This document shows positions 26,701 through 40,060 of a stretch of DNA of 64,000 nucleotides, one piece after another. A model generated the notes under the pieces. It saw only the letters and a program-made list of their open reading frames with translations, was not told where the DNA came from and ran no database searches. Made by a program: the position numbers and the translations under genes. The stretch is from Anarhynchus alexandrinus (taxonomy: Eukaryota > Chordata > Aves > Charadriiformes > Charadriidae), in assembly GCA_008711295.1 (NCBI GenBank), contig VUYV01000073.1, positions 3,418,758 to 3,482,757 on the forward strand, in the 5' to 3' direction. Positions within the stretch are counted from its first letter, which is position 1, and each line of letters begins with the position of its first letter.

Positions 26701-27875
26701 AAATAAACCTAACAGACAGGAGCACTGGCAGCAGTTCCAAAACAGAGCTGTAGGCTGGGAAACACACATGGAAATAGAAATGCCTCAGTGTTCTTGCAAT
26801 CAAACCCCGACCAGCCTTGCCGAGGCAGTTTAAGACAGCGTTGCCACTGCTGTCCCACCCCTCTACCTATGCCTGTCACAGGAGAAGTGGCAAACTAATG
26901 GTGTGCCTACACTTCCAGTTACCGTCCAGTGTTAAGTACTGGACAAGGTTGATACATAAAGACGAGCAAGGCAAATGTCAGGGAACAGAGGCTGTTCAGA
27001 GGGAAGTTTTGCTGGCTTGTAATTGAGGTGATTTATTTTAACGTCTCCAGCAAAAAGAAGGGCAGACAGCTCAGGAGAGGGATGTGAACTGCCTACCATA
27101 CCAGTCACCGTCAACAGAGAATGCTCACCAGAGGAAGAGACTGCTAAGAAGATGACTGTTAAGGCAGAGGAAAAAGAAAAAGAGTTTGAGTATCAACAGA
27201 AGACTAGGGAAGAGCACATGGGGGAAAGGGAAGAGAGCAAGATTGAGAACAGAAGTACTCTAAGGCTGCATGGAGGGGAGAGGTTCATCCCTTCAGTCTG
27301 AAAGCACAAAGGGAGAAAAAAAAAAGAAAAAACCAAACACCACAACAAACACACCACAAACTTATCTTCCTTTTTTTTTTTTCAGATATTTTAGGTTAAA
27401 TTTTTAAGTTCATGCAAATGCTCAGCAGTCAGAGCAGAACACAACATACGGTTTGGGGGGACTGAAAATAACTTCCATGTATTGCAAGCAAGCTACGTGT
27501 TTTCTAGCTCTTTTGCTTTTGAATACACAGACTTTGTAACATCAGAAGGTATCACTCGGTTACAAATTCAGAAACACGACACAAGCTTTCTGCAGGTGGC
27601 GTCTCCCACGTCACCCAAACGACCAGTGCCACCTCAAGCTTTTTTAAATTATTTTAAATATAGCAAACAAATAAACAATTCAGAGGAGTACTTCAGACCT
27701 TAAGGCTTGCGAAAGTCGACGGGTCTGGGTTTCAACACCACCCGGCCGCCTGTTCAGCGCTGTCTGAACTACAGACACTCGGGGCAGCGGCACCTCACGC
27801 CGCGCTCGGGGCTTTCCACGATGCCCAGCCGGGGCCACTCACCCACCCGCGGGCCCTACCGTGGAGCGGGCGAGG

Positions 27876-27936
27876 CGAGGCAGGGCAGGGCAGGGCAGGG
27901 CAGGGCAGGNNGGCAGGGCAGGGCAGGGCAGGGCCG
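27876..27936. repeat. (GGGCA)n pentanucleotide repeat with NN gap
   Basis: About ten copies of the unit GGGCA on the plus strand, interrupted by NN at 27910-27911. It lies in intron 1 about 270 bases inside the splice donor. The G-tracts could form quadruplexes on the plus strand. The real copy number is unknown because of the gap. Confidence 0.9.
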
Positions 27937-28197
27937 TCCCTCCCGCCCTCCGCTCGCTCACCCCCCACCACAGCGCCGTCCCCTCACCGCGCTTACCCGC
28001 ACCGGGCACGTCGGCCGGTGCGCGCTGCCAGCCGCCGAAGCGCCCCTCCGTCCCTGGCGAAAAGCGCAAACCACCGCGCCCTCCCCCCGCCCCAGGAACG
28101 CCCTCGCTCCGCCGCCCCCGGGACGAGGCGCCGCTGGGGGGGAGCCCGGCGGGATGAAGCCGGTGCGGGGGGGTGACGCCCGCCCCCGCCATCCTAC

Positions 28198-28290
28198 CTG
28201 ACAGGGCGGCGGCAACGGCCGCGCCACCCGACGCCGCGCGCGAGCCGAGCCGAGCCCAGCCGGACCGCGCCGCTCCGCGCCACAGCCAAT
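28198..28290 (-). other. MRAP2: Inferred MRAP2 non-coding exon 1
   Basis: On the minus strand CCCTGTCAG|GTAGGAT is a near-consensus splice donor, with the exon's last base at 28198. Placing the transcription start near 28290 or slightly beyond is a guess from the nearby CCAAT and E-box elements. In mammals MRAP2 likewise begins with a non-coding exon followed by a long first intron. Confidence 0.45.
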
Positions 28291-28342
28291 GAATCAGCAG
28301 CAGCCGCGGCGCCCCGGCCCGCCCGGGGCAGCATGGCACGGC

Positions 28343-28364
28343 CACGTGACGCGCCCGGGCCAAT
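28343..28364. promoter_or_regulatory. E-box CACGTG next to CCAAT box
   Basis: A CACGTGAC palindromic E-box (28343-28350) sits 9 bases before a CCAAT box (28360-28364). These are typical USF/MYC-family and NF-Y sites in CpG-island promoters. Function is inferred from the motifs and position only. Confidence 0.5.
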
Positions 28365-28649
28365 GGGCAGCGCCGGCGGGAGCGGCCCGGCGGGCGGCGG
28401 CAGGTGCGGGCAGCGGAGCGGGCAGGGCTCGTCGTCCTGAGGCGGGATGGGCGGACGGCGGGGACAGGGCCCGCGTCCCGCCCCGGGCTGGCGTTGCGCG
28501 TCCGCGGGCGTCGAGGGGAGAGGAAGGGAGCAGGGAGCTGGGAGCTTCTGACAGGGGCAGAGCAGCAGTTCGGAGTAACCGCCGGGTGTCGCTTGCCTCG
28601 CGGGAGCACACTCGTCTCAAGGGGGAAGATTAATTTTGGAGGGTGAGGA

Positions 28650-31600
28650 GAGCCGAGGAGGTTGGCCTGCCCCCGCTGGTTTGCACATGGGTAGGTCCAT
28701 GGTCCCCTATGGGGTGCCATTGGGAGTGGGGGCCTGGGCAGCCAGGCCTGCCGGCACCAGGCCTGCTCCCAGTGCGAGGGAGTGAGGGCTGTGAGAGGTG
28801 GTGGCTCAGCTGCCGGGAGGTGAAGGGCTGTTCCTTAAAACCACAAGGCAGCTTTCCATGCCTACGAACTGCAGCTTCTTAAAACAGAGACTTTTAAGAG
28901 TAAGAGTATGCACCTCGCTCTGCTGCTTGCAATTATCAAAGCACAGGAAGTGACAGAATCATTGAGCGTTGGTAGGACATCTGGACATCATCCAGGCCTG
29001 CTGAAGCAGGGTCAGCTAGAGCACGTTGCTCCGGACATGAGTTGGGTCTTCAGTATCTCCAAGGATGGAGGCTCCACAACCTCTCTGGGCAACCTGTCCT
29101 GGTGTTTGATCACCCTCACTGGAAAAAAACATTTTTCTTATGTTTAATGGAAGTTCCCGTTACTTCAGTTTGTGCCCATTGTCTCTTGTCCTGTCACTGG
29201 ACGCCACTGAGACAAATCTCACTCTACCTTCATTACTCCCACCATCAGTTATTTATACACATTGGTAAGAGCACCCTGAGCCTCCTCTAGGCTAAGCAAT
29301 CACAGCTCCCTTAGTCTCTTCTCATATGTCACATGCTGCAGTCCCCTCACCCTCTTCATGGCTTTTAATCATCTTTGTGGCAATCAAGTGCTGTAATGAA
29401 TGACATGACTTAATTTTTCAATCCAGTACTAGGAAAGAAGCCTCACATACCTATCCCACTCAATGTAAGTCATCGGCCTGCTGCGATACACACCCTCAAG
29501 CGCTATAGTCCATCCTTGCTAGTGCTCTGGCACTTACACTTTAGCATCAGCCTTTCCACGTGGTTCGTATCCACTTGTCTTCCTGCACTCAAATACAGGT
29601 CATGTGCAAGTAAGGGCATCTGTGAAACCACTGTTTTTCACCTATTTCCTTCCAGCCAGGACTGTGATCTTGGACAGTGCTGTCTCTCTCCAGCAACGGT
29701 CATAAAAGCTATCAATGCTGTTGTCTTCATCTCAAAAATATATAACTGACGGTTATGCATCGCCATGATTATGATTAGAAAAGCAAATAAGTACAATGGT
29801 AAGTCAGGAACCTCCCATCTCCTGCTAATTCCACTGCTGTTGAAAAGGCAGAATGACTCAGGCTTTTGTTCATTTTTCTTAACCTTAAAAAACAATTAGC
29901 TTTCAAATTCCTTGTAAAAGAAAGAAGCCTCATGTAGCCAATATGCACTTCCACTACATCTCCTGTGCTTTGTCCTTAAAGAAAAGATTTTAGAGATTTT
30001 ATACCATATGCAGAAGAGGCCAAACAACAAGAAACCACAGCTAGACTAATGAAACAGATTTGTAGCATTTTCTCAAGATTCTTGATTTCATTTCTAACAC
30101 TTATTATTAGTGAAAATGCAGAATTCATGACTATTCAGTAATAGCAACGTGGCTGAGATTGCAGAGGACAGAATGCGGTGTTCTTTCCTGATGAGATGTG
30201 GAACTGCATGTGCACAAACTCCCAAGTGTAGAGAAGGGTGCTGCACAATTTATTTTCCATTCCTCCTGTCATTTCACTTTCTGTCTTCCCTTCATGCACA
30301 CCATTAGTGTCTCTTCCTCCTAATAGAGCCAGCAGTGGGAATTTTTAAAAGGCAAAGGAATTCAGCTGAGGGAAGAGGAGAGGCAGCGCAGGCATTCACA
30401 TTGTGGCTGACCAGAATGAGGATGGAGCTTCATCTGCAGCAGCTGCCCTCTTACGGCTCAGCAGCTGCGGCATCAGCCCAAGGTTTAGTGACAAACACAC
30501 AGCTAGAGACCAGATTTACAATAAAGCACAAATTCTGCAAAAATTCATTCTACCAGTCCTTGCCAAATCTTTAGATTCATGTACAGTTAGTAGTTGCCTG
30601 GGGTTTAGCAGCCATCTAGAAAGCAATAGCAAAGAAAAATACCCTCTTCACTGTAGCTTAGTTAGAATTGACACAGAAAAAAAGCAGTCTTGTAAAGGAA
30701 CATTATTACAGAGTCAAGAGCCTTGATGTTCTTCCAGATCTGTGGTGGTTTAAATAGAAGGCAACAGAGGGACTTTCCTGCACCACTTATGACAAGTAGG
30801 ACTATGTTACAAGAATAAAGTTGTTTCATTGCATTTGTATGTTAATAAAAATTTTATAAAGAAACAAACTCTAGCATATTTACCATTTTTATGTACCGCA
30901 CTCTGAAAAAAAATTTCTCAAGGTTGCAGATCTATGAAGAGGCTGCCCTAGTCGGCTTCCCAGTGCTGTTGATAGGCAAATGTATTTAAAAATTCAGGGT
31001 TCAAAGTTGCCAAAATTCGATTTTGATCGAATAGTTCTCTCAAACTATGTTGAGTTCTGCTGTTTGTCATGTTTTGAAAGAAATAATTTTATAAGGGAAA
31101 GCATACTTTATGTACCTTACAACATGAAACTAAATTAAACGCTAAAACTTAAACACCCATGAATGGAAAGTGAAGTTTTAAGAGAAGCCACCCGTGCAGG
31201 TTAGACACAAATCTACAGATATACCTAACAGTAATAAAAAGTGGGTGAATAATGAACTACGTTCATATCTGGTAGCCATATCACTTTCACAAGGGATAAT
31301 TTTTACAATGGAATTAATATTAAGTTTAGGTTGCAGAAAAACTGTGGGGAAACTCCATGTTGTGCAAGCTGGATAGCTTCTGAGAGACCCTCCTTGCCCA
31401 CAGCAGCAGTAGGAGAATCCACCTTCCTCCATTGGAGCATCTTTCAGTGCTCTTATGCTCAACTACCGAAAATGCTGTCTCGTTTCCAGTTGGAGTTTGA
31501 AGCTCTTAGTACCGTTTCTGTGTTAAAAAGCAAGTGGTTACCTGGTATATTCTTATGGTAATTGTGTAATTATAATTAACATTCTTTGGATAAGGTTCAT

Positions 31601-34600
31601 AGTCTTCAACACTCCATCCCTAGAATGATTTTTTTTTTCCTTTTGGTAACCCATTTCAATTTTTCAATAAAGATAGATCAGAACATAGGTATTATTCCAG
31701 CATCAGCCACACGAGAGGTAAATATCACCTCTCTACTGATCCTGAGTATTCCCCTTTGAGTAAGGCATAGAGCTAACACAGCTCCTTCATAACAGCAGTT
31801 ATCTCTTTTACTGACAGTTTTGTCCTTTAAAACTTCTTCAGAATTGCAAATTTCTAGCATATACTCCTTTTTTCTTTTTGCGTGACCTTCAGTCTGTGTT
31901 CCTCTCTCAACAGACTGAATGTTCTGAAGTGTCTTTTAATAATAAAAAAAAAAAATCCAAGTAAGCTCATGCCTATGCTGACTTGCCACTGATAGCTGTT
32001 TAAAATCTGAACCAGCACTGACCCCATCTGATGCGTGCTTATTGATACTTTAATGGGATTCATTTTCTTATCTGAACACAGTGCAGATATTACATGTAAC
32101 TTGCTCTTATTTTTATGAGCCAAACTTGTAATCTAATTTAAAAACTGGTTTATTATTGTTAGATACACCCTAATTCCCTTAAAAATATGAGAGTGAAACT
32201 TAGGCTTTAAATAAACCCATGCTTCTTTTTACTGTCAGTTGTTAAAACAAACAGCTCTCTGACAGTCAGCATATGCCAGTAATCAGATTCTTGGACAATT
32301 GTCCCAGCCCCCAACACTTGCAGTTACCTCTCAGTCAATTTTAACTTCTGAAAAGAAAGAATTTCCCACAATACTTGCAGTCCGTGCTTTAATTTATTAG
32401 ATTAATCCGGTGCCAGTCTTTACACTCTTTTGCCCACCCGTCGCAAGACATCTAGGCTGTGCCTATACAGATCCTCTCGTCTAGTCCTTTTGTTAATACG
32501 TTAGCGCAGCATCCCTTTTTCTTGGTAATTTGATCACAGAGTAAAATCTTCTCAGCTATCACGTTTCACCCTAATTTATGGAGCATCTTTTCTTGTTCCT
32601 GGAACAGCTCCTATTTCTGGGAGCAGTAGAGGGGAAAAGAGATCCTGAAAGGTTTCCAATTCATTCTTGTATGCAGAGCAAGGAGAGGGGGACAGGCAGA
32701 CTTCATTTCAATAAATTCCAGGTATTGTTTTCTAAATATTGTGTTGGATATGAAGCAGCTTTATTCCAGCAAAACTACTCATGAGTCACAGGTATTACTT
32801 CCTAGTTTATTTTACAGATTACGATTCTGTCATACTTCAGCAAAATAATCTGCAGTGCCTGCTGAGCCCAGCATCAGTAAGTAACAACACAGAAATGTGC
32901 TCCATGTCACTGAAATTTCATAAGCTACAGCATGTCGTTCAAAGGCTTATCAGAACGCCGTGTTCACCCTCTGTATTTGATAAGCCACAGCAACTGGTGC
33001 AAATCATGAGTATGCCCTACTGCCCTAAGCGACAGCTCTTCCATGTTATGTATACTTTATTTTACAGACTGAGAAACAAGTAAACCTAATTTACTTTTAC
33101 TGCACGGGTTCTGCTGTGCTGTGCAGATGAGCAGTTCTGCAGTGGAAGCTGAGGCAGCTGTGTCTTTCCAGGGACCCTTCAGGAAGGGAAAGAGGGACCC
33201 TAAGCTCAGTTCTGCCTTCAGACATCAGGCTCACAAGTGCTTACAGACCCTTGCACTGAAATTCAAGTGTCCCTGAAGTTGTCTGTAAGAAGGTGGCTGC
33301 TCTGAGGCTGGAGGAAAGGAAATCTTTCCATTGGAAGTATCCCCAGACTTCGTAGCAAGGGCAGCTCTCTCTCTGAAGCTTTTCTGTTCTCTTTTCATAG
33401 ATCAATATTCTTCATTTCGATGGGAAAACCTGCCTAGCATATTAATATTGGCACACCTTGCAGGTATTGACACAGAGGTTTAGATTGTCGTAGGCTTTAC
33501 TTCACCCACTGCCCTGCTAAGTCCACGTTCTCCCTCTTGTAGCCCAAATCATAGCTCAGGTGCACCTGAGAGTGGTACATTCTCTCCTGGGGGGATAAAC
33601 GGGCTTGTGCTCAGACAGGTGAAGACCACAAAGGCAGGACATGAAAATAATGCCTCATTCCCTTAGACATGAGAGAGATGACATTCAGATATTCATTCTC
33701 TGGTCCTATACAAAGGCTGTCATCTTATGCTCAACTCTTAAAGCGGGTTGAGAAGTTTCAGTTTAGCCTAGAATTTTTAGTATTTTCCTTCCTGCTGGCT
33801 CCCCTTAGTAGAGGGAAGAACATAACCTGCAGTTGGTGTTGCTCTGCCAGAATTATTTGCTCTTAGAAGATACACACTTCTGTTCACTGCTGTAGGGAAG
33901 ATCTTGATCAACCAGGGCTGCATCTCTTGAGAAATAGCATCATTGAACCACCACGCAACTCACCATAAAAAATTATTACAATACATTCTGTGAGGCATCA
34001 TTTGCTGCAAGACACAATTTCTTTTGTTAGCTAAACCAATATAATCAGACAGGCAAACTAACACACATGGCCCTTCTTCTGGTCTGAAGGAGAAGCTACA
34101 TCCTCAAGGATAAGTACAATTTGAACGAGATTTTAACTTGATTTATGTTAAGCTATTAAATGGTTTGAAAGAAAAGGTGGCTGATACCTGTAAAGCAGAG
34201 ATGGATTGTAAAGCAGAGATGGATACTAGAAAGACATAAGACTGTAAGGTTGGTAGCTCTAAAAAAGGAGAGAGAAGTAATTTACTCCTTACAGAGTAGA
34301 TCTGTAAGGGGCAAACCAAGGGTGGGAAGTAGGCAGAAGCACTATATACCACAAAAACAGTTTTCTTTTCAGTCTGTGGTTTTCAGTATGCAGTACCATT
34401 ATAAACTATGCTTGCCAGACTCTTCTGGTTAAGGTAAATACCTTGAGGGTCATGAGAGAGATGAAAGGAGCACTTCTCTGAAAATGTTGACATTATGACA
34501 ATAAGGAGATGTTTGTTCTGTGCTCATTGCACAGCGGCAATTTGGATTCTTCAAAATTCATAGACCAATATACCCACTTCTACAAAACAACAACTGTCCA

Positions 34601-37600
34601 ACATAACCAGTACAGCTACTGAACCATCACTGAAGGACAACATTCATTTAAGAAGGATGTTCCTCTAGGGTAACACATCACGTTTTGGGGGAGCCCCTTA
34701 AATACACCTTACTATATTACAAAAACAAACCCTGTTTGTGATACGTGCGCAGTTGTCATATAGCACCAGTAGCGGTGAGTGCATGGAAGAAATATACAAT
34801 CAAGAAAGAAGCACCATCTATAGTAAAAGAAAAGATCCTTGGTGAGAAGGAATTGCCTCCTTCCCTCAAGGTGATCGATAGACTCCTAAAATTTTAACAG
34901 TTTCCATTTCTGTTAGGCACTTAAAATACCAAACATAACTTTAGAACCCATCTCTCATTTAACCTCCAATGAAAATTTTGCTCTTTAACAGGTTTGCTGT
35001 TTTAAAAAATTCATTTTCAATCCTCAGTTGGTATAAAACCACATCTCACTGAATTCTGGAGGTAACATACTGGCTTTTAGCCACCTTCAGCTTTGGAAAG
35101 TTTCCTTTGATAAAGCTAGATATACTTCCACTATGATCTGTTTTTTTAGCCTCTAATCTTTGTGAGTCATGTTTCTTCAAAGAAATAATCTTTCTGCTTG
35201 GACTAGGATAGGGCACAGAAATAGCTATTAATATTTAAGTGAGTGCTATTTGAATAGCAAAGTACCTTTCATCTGGAGGCCTTAGACTTTGGGCCAGCTT
35301 CAAATCTGACTCTTGAGTTCAACAGAGTATGTTTAAGCTGCCTACTGCCTCAGAGAGAAGACCACGGGCTGTTTTATCTTCTGCATGATGAGAACTAAAG
35401 TGCTCCAGAGGCCAAACAATCCAGCAGATGGAGAGCGTGGAGAACAAGGATGATCGATACAGGAATCCTGCTGGCCAGTGAAGGGACAGGAGGTCAGAAC
35501 ATTTTACCAGCAACTAAGTGAGAGGCATTCATTCCTGCTCCCTTGAATGAGGCTGCCCTCATCACAGAGGGCTTGCTAGTAAAGTGAAAAGGCTGAACTT
35601 GCTACCTGCAGGCCTTCACTGAGGGTCTGGCACTTGGATCATCCAAGAGTTCAAAAATTATTTCAGAGTATGGAAAAGTTTTGCTCTGCAGCATTGAAAA
35701 CCTCAATAGGTAGCATGCAGCCTTACTTCAGTGAAAGTTTCTTGTGTCAGAGGTCATACAGGTATGGAATTTATAAGTCTGTACTCAATAAGGAGTTTTT
35801 GGATGCATCCAAGGTCTTTCTTTGGTAGGGAAAAAGCACCTCTCTTCAGATTACTTAGGTCAAAAATTTAATCCATTGACTCTGCCAAGCCTTATACAAG
35901 CCACACTGTGTTTCCAAGTCAGCACTGTTCCTGAGATCCTCATTGGCAACTTATTCTCAAATGGAACTTAATGGGACACCAGAGGGAGGGACAGAGGTAG
36001 GTGCCACCAGGTTCAAGCACCATTCAGCCCTCTGTGTGCTCCAGACAAACACATGCACGACTGTTCTCAAGAAATAGTAAAACAAAAACCACTGCCACAA
36101 GAATGTAGTCAAGCATACGGTTTAGAAAGCCAAGCTAAAAGGTGAATACCAGCTACTTTTCAAATGTCAAATATGAAAAGGCCCTCCAGTGAAAATAGGC
36201 CCCATACACTCATTCTCGTGCTAGGCTGGTCTTTGAGAAGGGGGTGAAGTTCAAACAGCTCAATAATATAAATAATTGGCAGCTTTATGGAATCGTACTA
36301 TACACCTCATAACAAAACTAACAGACCTTATCTGTATTCATCAAAAGAAAATAAGATTTTAGTATTTAAAAGAACATAACAGTCATAAATTGGCATCAGC
36401 TTGACAGAGATATAACTGTGAAACAATTCACAGTACTGGTTTTATGATCAGTGTGGGTGGCAGCAATACGCTTGAAGTCTCCTCATGAGAAACATAATTA
36501 ATGCTGAGGTGCTTCTCTCTGGCAAGAGCTAATTATTAACTTCTTGCCACTTTTACATATCTTCAAGAAGAATAGTTTTTTGATTACATGGGAGGGAATG
36601 AAAACAAAACTGATAATATCCCTACCTCCTTCTTATAACTCAAGTTCCTGTTAAGCAACTTACCATCTTTTAATAAGTCCATTACAATAATAAAAAAAGA
36701 CTGATGTCCTCTGAGCTTGTAGAGTACAACATCCAGAAAAAAAGCTTGACATAAAAGAAAAGAGAGCTAAGGAACTCCAAATGAAGTTGAAGAACTTGAG
36801 TTCTTCATTTCCTTTTTTTTTAACATAGGCCTTGGCCTTAGCTCCAGATATCAACATTTCATTGTAGGAGGCATAGTACCAGTCCATATAACGGGGCAGG
36901 CCCTGTCCTGAAGTGTGTAGAGGTTAAATGGCAGAGGAGGGACGTTATAGCAAGGTTGCCAAAGAGAGAAATGAGAAGCGCAAAGTAGAAAAATACAGTC
37001 ACACCTCGTGTCCAGGGAAAGACACCCCGGATATCAATCCCATGGGAGAAGCATAAAAATGCACTAGAAAGTCTGTTCCCAAATCTTACGTTGTGATTAT
37101 GATTAAATCCTCCATCATTAGCAGTGAGAAAGTAAACGCTGGTGAACTGCTGATAGGTGTGTCCTGTCACTGTGCTACACTGGTTGGTTTCAGCTGATAT
37201 CAAATATTTCTGTGACTTTCCAGGAGAAAAGTCAGATACAGGAATAAAATATATTTAAACTTCATTTTTTTACCATCCTTACAGAAGCAACAAGGGCACA
37301 AAAGCAAGGTATGTTGGGAGAACATAAAGCTGGAGATAGCACCACAACCACATGGTTAGGAACACCTCTCTTGGATTTTGGGGGCAAACAGGCCATCCTT
37401 TCTGTCTCTCACCTAAATGACCACACGCAAAGATACCTTTGCTGCAAGCCAAGCCTGATGTTTCAGGAATCCTGTCTACCTCAAACCTGAGATCACCGAC
37501 CTTTACGCTCCAAGTCTGAAGCATAGCCTCAAGCTTACTTTAGAGTCTCTTTGGACTGTGAAAGCTTTTGCTAGGCTGTCAAATGCTCACTTGAAATTTC

Positions 37601-37610
37601 ACTGCCAGCA
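28650..37610. other. Region upstream of MRAP2, no gene seen
   Basis: 9 kb of AT-rich DNA with one CR1 fragment at 28951-29380 and otherwise only short open frames without recognisable domains. An 18-base tandem repeat (TGTAAAGCAGAGATGGAT twice) lies at about 34189-34225. In mammals the next gene on this side is CYB5R4, but I do not recognise its exons. Confidence 0.5.
28951..29380 (-). repeat. CR1 LINE 3' fragment, old
   Basis: Plus strand starts TGACAGAATCATTGAGCGTT. It follows the reverse-complement CR1 order: GGCTCCACAACCTCTCTGGG, CAACCTGTCCTGGTGTTTGA, GTGCCCATTGTCTCTTGTCC, then CTTAGTCTCTTCTCATATGT and CACCCTCTTCATGGCTTTTA. It is about 430 bases and diverged, just upstream of the MRAP2 CpG island. 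Confidence 0.88.
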
Positions 37611-38207
37611 TGTTGTGGGTTAGCCTTGGTAGGCAGCTAAGCACCACCCCACCGCTCGCTCACTTCCCCGCAGTGGGATGGGGGGAGAGAATTGGAAGGG
37701 TAAATTTGAGAAAATTCGTGGTCTGAGACAAAGACATTTTCATAGGTAAAGCAAAAGCTGTATATGCAAGTGAGGCAAGATAAGGAATTAACTCACTACT
37801 TTCCATCAGCAGGCAGATGTTTAACTTTTTCCAGGAAAGCGGGTCTCCGTTGCATGCAACAGCTACTTGGAAAGACAGACACCATAAGTCCGAACGTTTC
37901 CGCCTTCCTCCTTCTTTCCCCAGCTTTTTGTTGCTGAGCATGACATCATATGAGATGGAACATCCCTCTGGTCAGTTGGGGTCAGTTGTCCCAGCTGCGT
38001 CCCCTCCCAACCTCTTGTGCACCCCCAGCCTACTCGCTGGCGGGATGGGATGAGAAGCAGAAAAGGCCTTGATTCTCTGTAAGCACCGCTCCGCAATAGC
38101 TAAGGCATCGGCGTGTTATCAACACTGTTTTGATCACAAATCCAAAACATAGAATCATACGAGCTGCTATGAAGAAAATTAACTCTATCCCAGCCAAAAC
38201 CAGTATG
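37611..38207 (-). repeat. Solo LTR, avian ERV family (copy 1)
   Basis: Plus strand runs from TGTTGTGGGTTAGCCTTGGT to AACTCTATCCCAGCCAAAAC and CAGTATG. In transcriptional orientation (minus) it starts at the GGTTTTGGCTGGGATAGAG side and ends in CCCACAACA. It shares ordered blocks with the copy at 40061: GGTAGGCAGCTAAG, TGAGCATGAC, GTTATCAACACTGTTT, GATCACAAATCCAAAACA. I know this LTR type as a widespread avian (ERVL-like) family. No matching target-site duplication and no internal retroviral sequence are seen. Confidence 0.85.
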
Positions 38208-40060
38208 CGTGGGGAGAAGATTAGGCCAGTTAAACACATGTCCGCGTGCTTTTTGCATGCAAAAAGACCATAGTCTGCCCGCTCACTAAGTCAACCAGAA
38301 GTTATTTGGCCATGATAGTATGTCAATGAACATGAGCTAGTATCTTTTAGGAACTATGTAGATATAGCTTAAGTAAGTAGTTCACGTGCAGTCTGCAGGG
38401 TAACATAGCTACCAGTAAGAAGATATAGGTGAAGCTCCATATGTTGGTTTGCAAGAGCAGAGACTTTTCACAGTTCTCAAGACATCTCCAGACATTGTCT
38501 GTATTCCAAAACAGTTCAACCAGTTACAGAATCCACCGAAATGCTCTTGGACTGAGACCTGATTTGCACTTACTCTTATTTTCCTTACTTGCGTCTTTTG
38601 AGATACACATATATCTTTGGGAACAGTCTTTTCAAACCTTGCAAACAGAAACAAATGTGGTGGCTGAACTAGCCACGACAGTACTAGTTAGTACTGAAAA
38701 CTGGGGGAGTGGTGGCACAAAGTCTGCTTCTTGGCTGAGAAGCTGACTCAAAGGTTTCCAGCACTGGGAAGAATTTGTGTCCTGAAAACTATTCATAAAC
38801 AAAATGCTGGACAACAGCCAAGAAAGATGGAGAAAAGATTGCTAAGGCTGTGAAGTACAATGTGTACTAAGTATTAAACAGTAGGAGAGTGAAGAGAGCA
38901 AGTGAGTCAGACAATAAACAAGTGATAGGTGGGGCCCTAAATAAATTTAATCAGACAGTAAAAATCATGACAAATTTTGAAGAAGAAAAGAGTGAAAGTA
39001 AAATGCCAAGAGGCTGGAGATGAAATAAAGGTGTAGCAAGAGAGAGCAATGGATTAAAATTGCCTTAATTTAAAAATGAAACCATAGGGGAAAAATTTAT
39101 CTGTGGACTGGGGAAAAGAGATAAAGATCTCTTTGTCCTCCTTCATGCTCCATGCAATTTGGGCAAGTCAGCTTCAAAGCATAGGAGAAATTATTTGTAG
39201 CTACGATGAGTATGGTTATTTGAGCCTGATACTAAGCTTTTGTGTGGCACCCTCCCACTGCCACAGTGCTGGAGCAGATGGTGTGGAGCTGAGGCACAGA
39301 TTTGAAGCATCTTGCCCAAGCAGTCCATGGCTCAGCCAGCACCCAAAACCAGCCAGTACTTGAAACCATGCTTTCTTGCTCCTGTATCACTCTGGCCTAT
39401 GTATTGCAATGACTAGACCAGTCATCCCAAAGCAGCTAGCACTAGAAGACCACCAGGTCTTTGTAAGTCAATGTTTTCAGCTGCAGATGGGACCCAGACT
39501 CACGCATGTGTGCCTAGATGCTCATGCCCATTTATTTTCAGAAGCTCTGTGACTTTCACCAAAGACAGCTGCTTAGCGTTTGCACTGGTAGGATCCATCC
39601 TATAAGAGTTGATTGGCTTTGATGGCTTCAAAGATCTGCTATATACATGCTAAGGATTACTATACCATCTGATGCTGTGAAGAACATCGTTAGGTGTGGA
39701 ATGAGTTACCGCTGGGAGATGAAAACATTGCAGCTGTGCTGGTGTGGCTCTGTGTTAGGAATAATGAGCCTTAGTAAGAGACATGGCTAACGAGTCAGCT
39801 TCAGTACCACGCAGACACAGCTTTGGGGATATAAACTAGTGCTCTGTGTACCTACCGGCTCAGCTGATGCTACCTGAAATATGCTTATTATGGACAGCAG
39901 AGACATAGTGATAGAGGGCTTGTAACTTGGGATCAACATTGTTAGCTTCTTTTTTCTTTCTACTTGTTTCAGTTCCTGTACAGGCATGTACAACCAGGGC
40001 TTGAGAAACTCACACAGCTTGAGTTGACGTGGAAGCTGTCATTTCAATGCAATAATGTTG
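38208..40060. other. Spacer between two solo LTRs, nothing recognised
   Basis: 1.85 kb with no retroviral coding resemblance, no primer-binding site next to the 40061 LTR, and no polypurine tract next to the 38207 LTR. It looks like ordinary intergenic DNA. Confidence 0.6.

Larger units (their letters stand above)
16814..28197 (-). other. MRAP2: MRAP2 intron 1
   Basis: About 11.4 kb, with donor CAG|GTAGGAT in the CpG island at 28198/28197 and acceptor just upstream of the first coding exon. It contains a 0.9 kb CR1 copy on the plus strand, a 0.4 kb CR1 copy on the minus strand, an N-joined duplication at 23473-23719, and a GGGCA pentamer repeat at 27.88-27.93 kb. No coding exon is seen in 18-27.7 kb. 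The exact acceptor and exon 1 are inferred from splice signals only. Confidence 0.6.
27720..28610. promoter_or_regulatory. MRAP2: CpG island, MRAP2 promoter
   Basis: An abrupt switch from AT-rich DNA to very GC- and CpG-dense sequence, containing the inferred exon 1 donor at 28198. It has two CCAAT boxes in plus orientation (28286-28290 and 28360-28364), a CACGTGAC E-box at 28343-28350 and no TATA box. A dispersed-start, housekeeping-type promoter firing to the minus strand is inferred. Islands of this kind are often bidirectional, but no plus-strand gene is recognisable. Long open frames across the island are a by-product of GC content. Confidence 0.8.

Noticed and set aside
27839..28720. 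Long open frame (293 codons, minus) and several others across the CpG island
   Set aside because: Extreme GC content removes stop codons in all frames; the sequence includes the GGGCA repeat and NN, and no domain is visible. It overlaps the MRAP2 promoter and exon 1.
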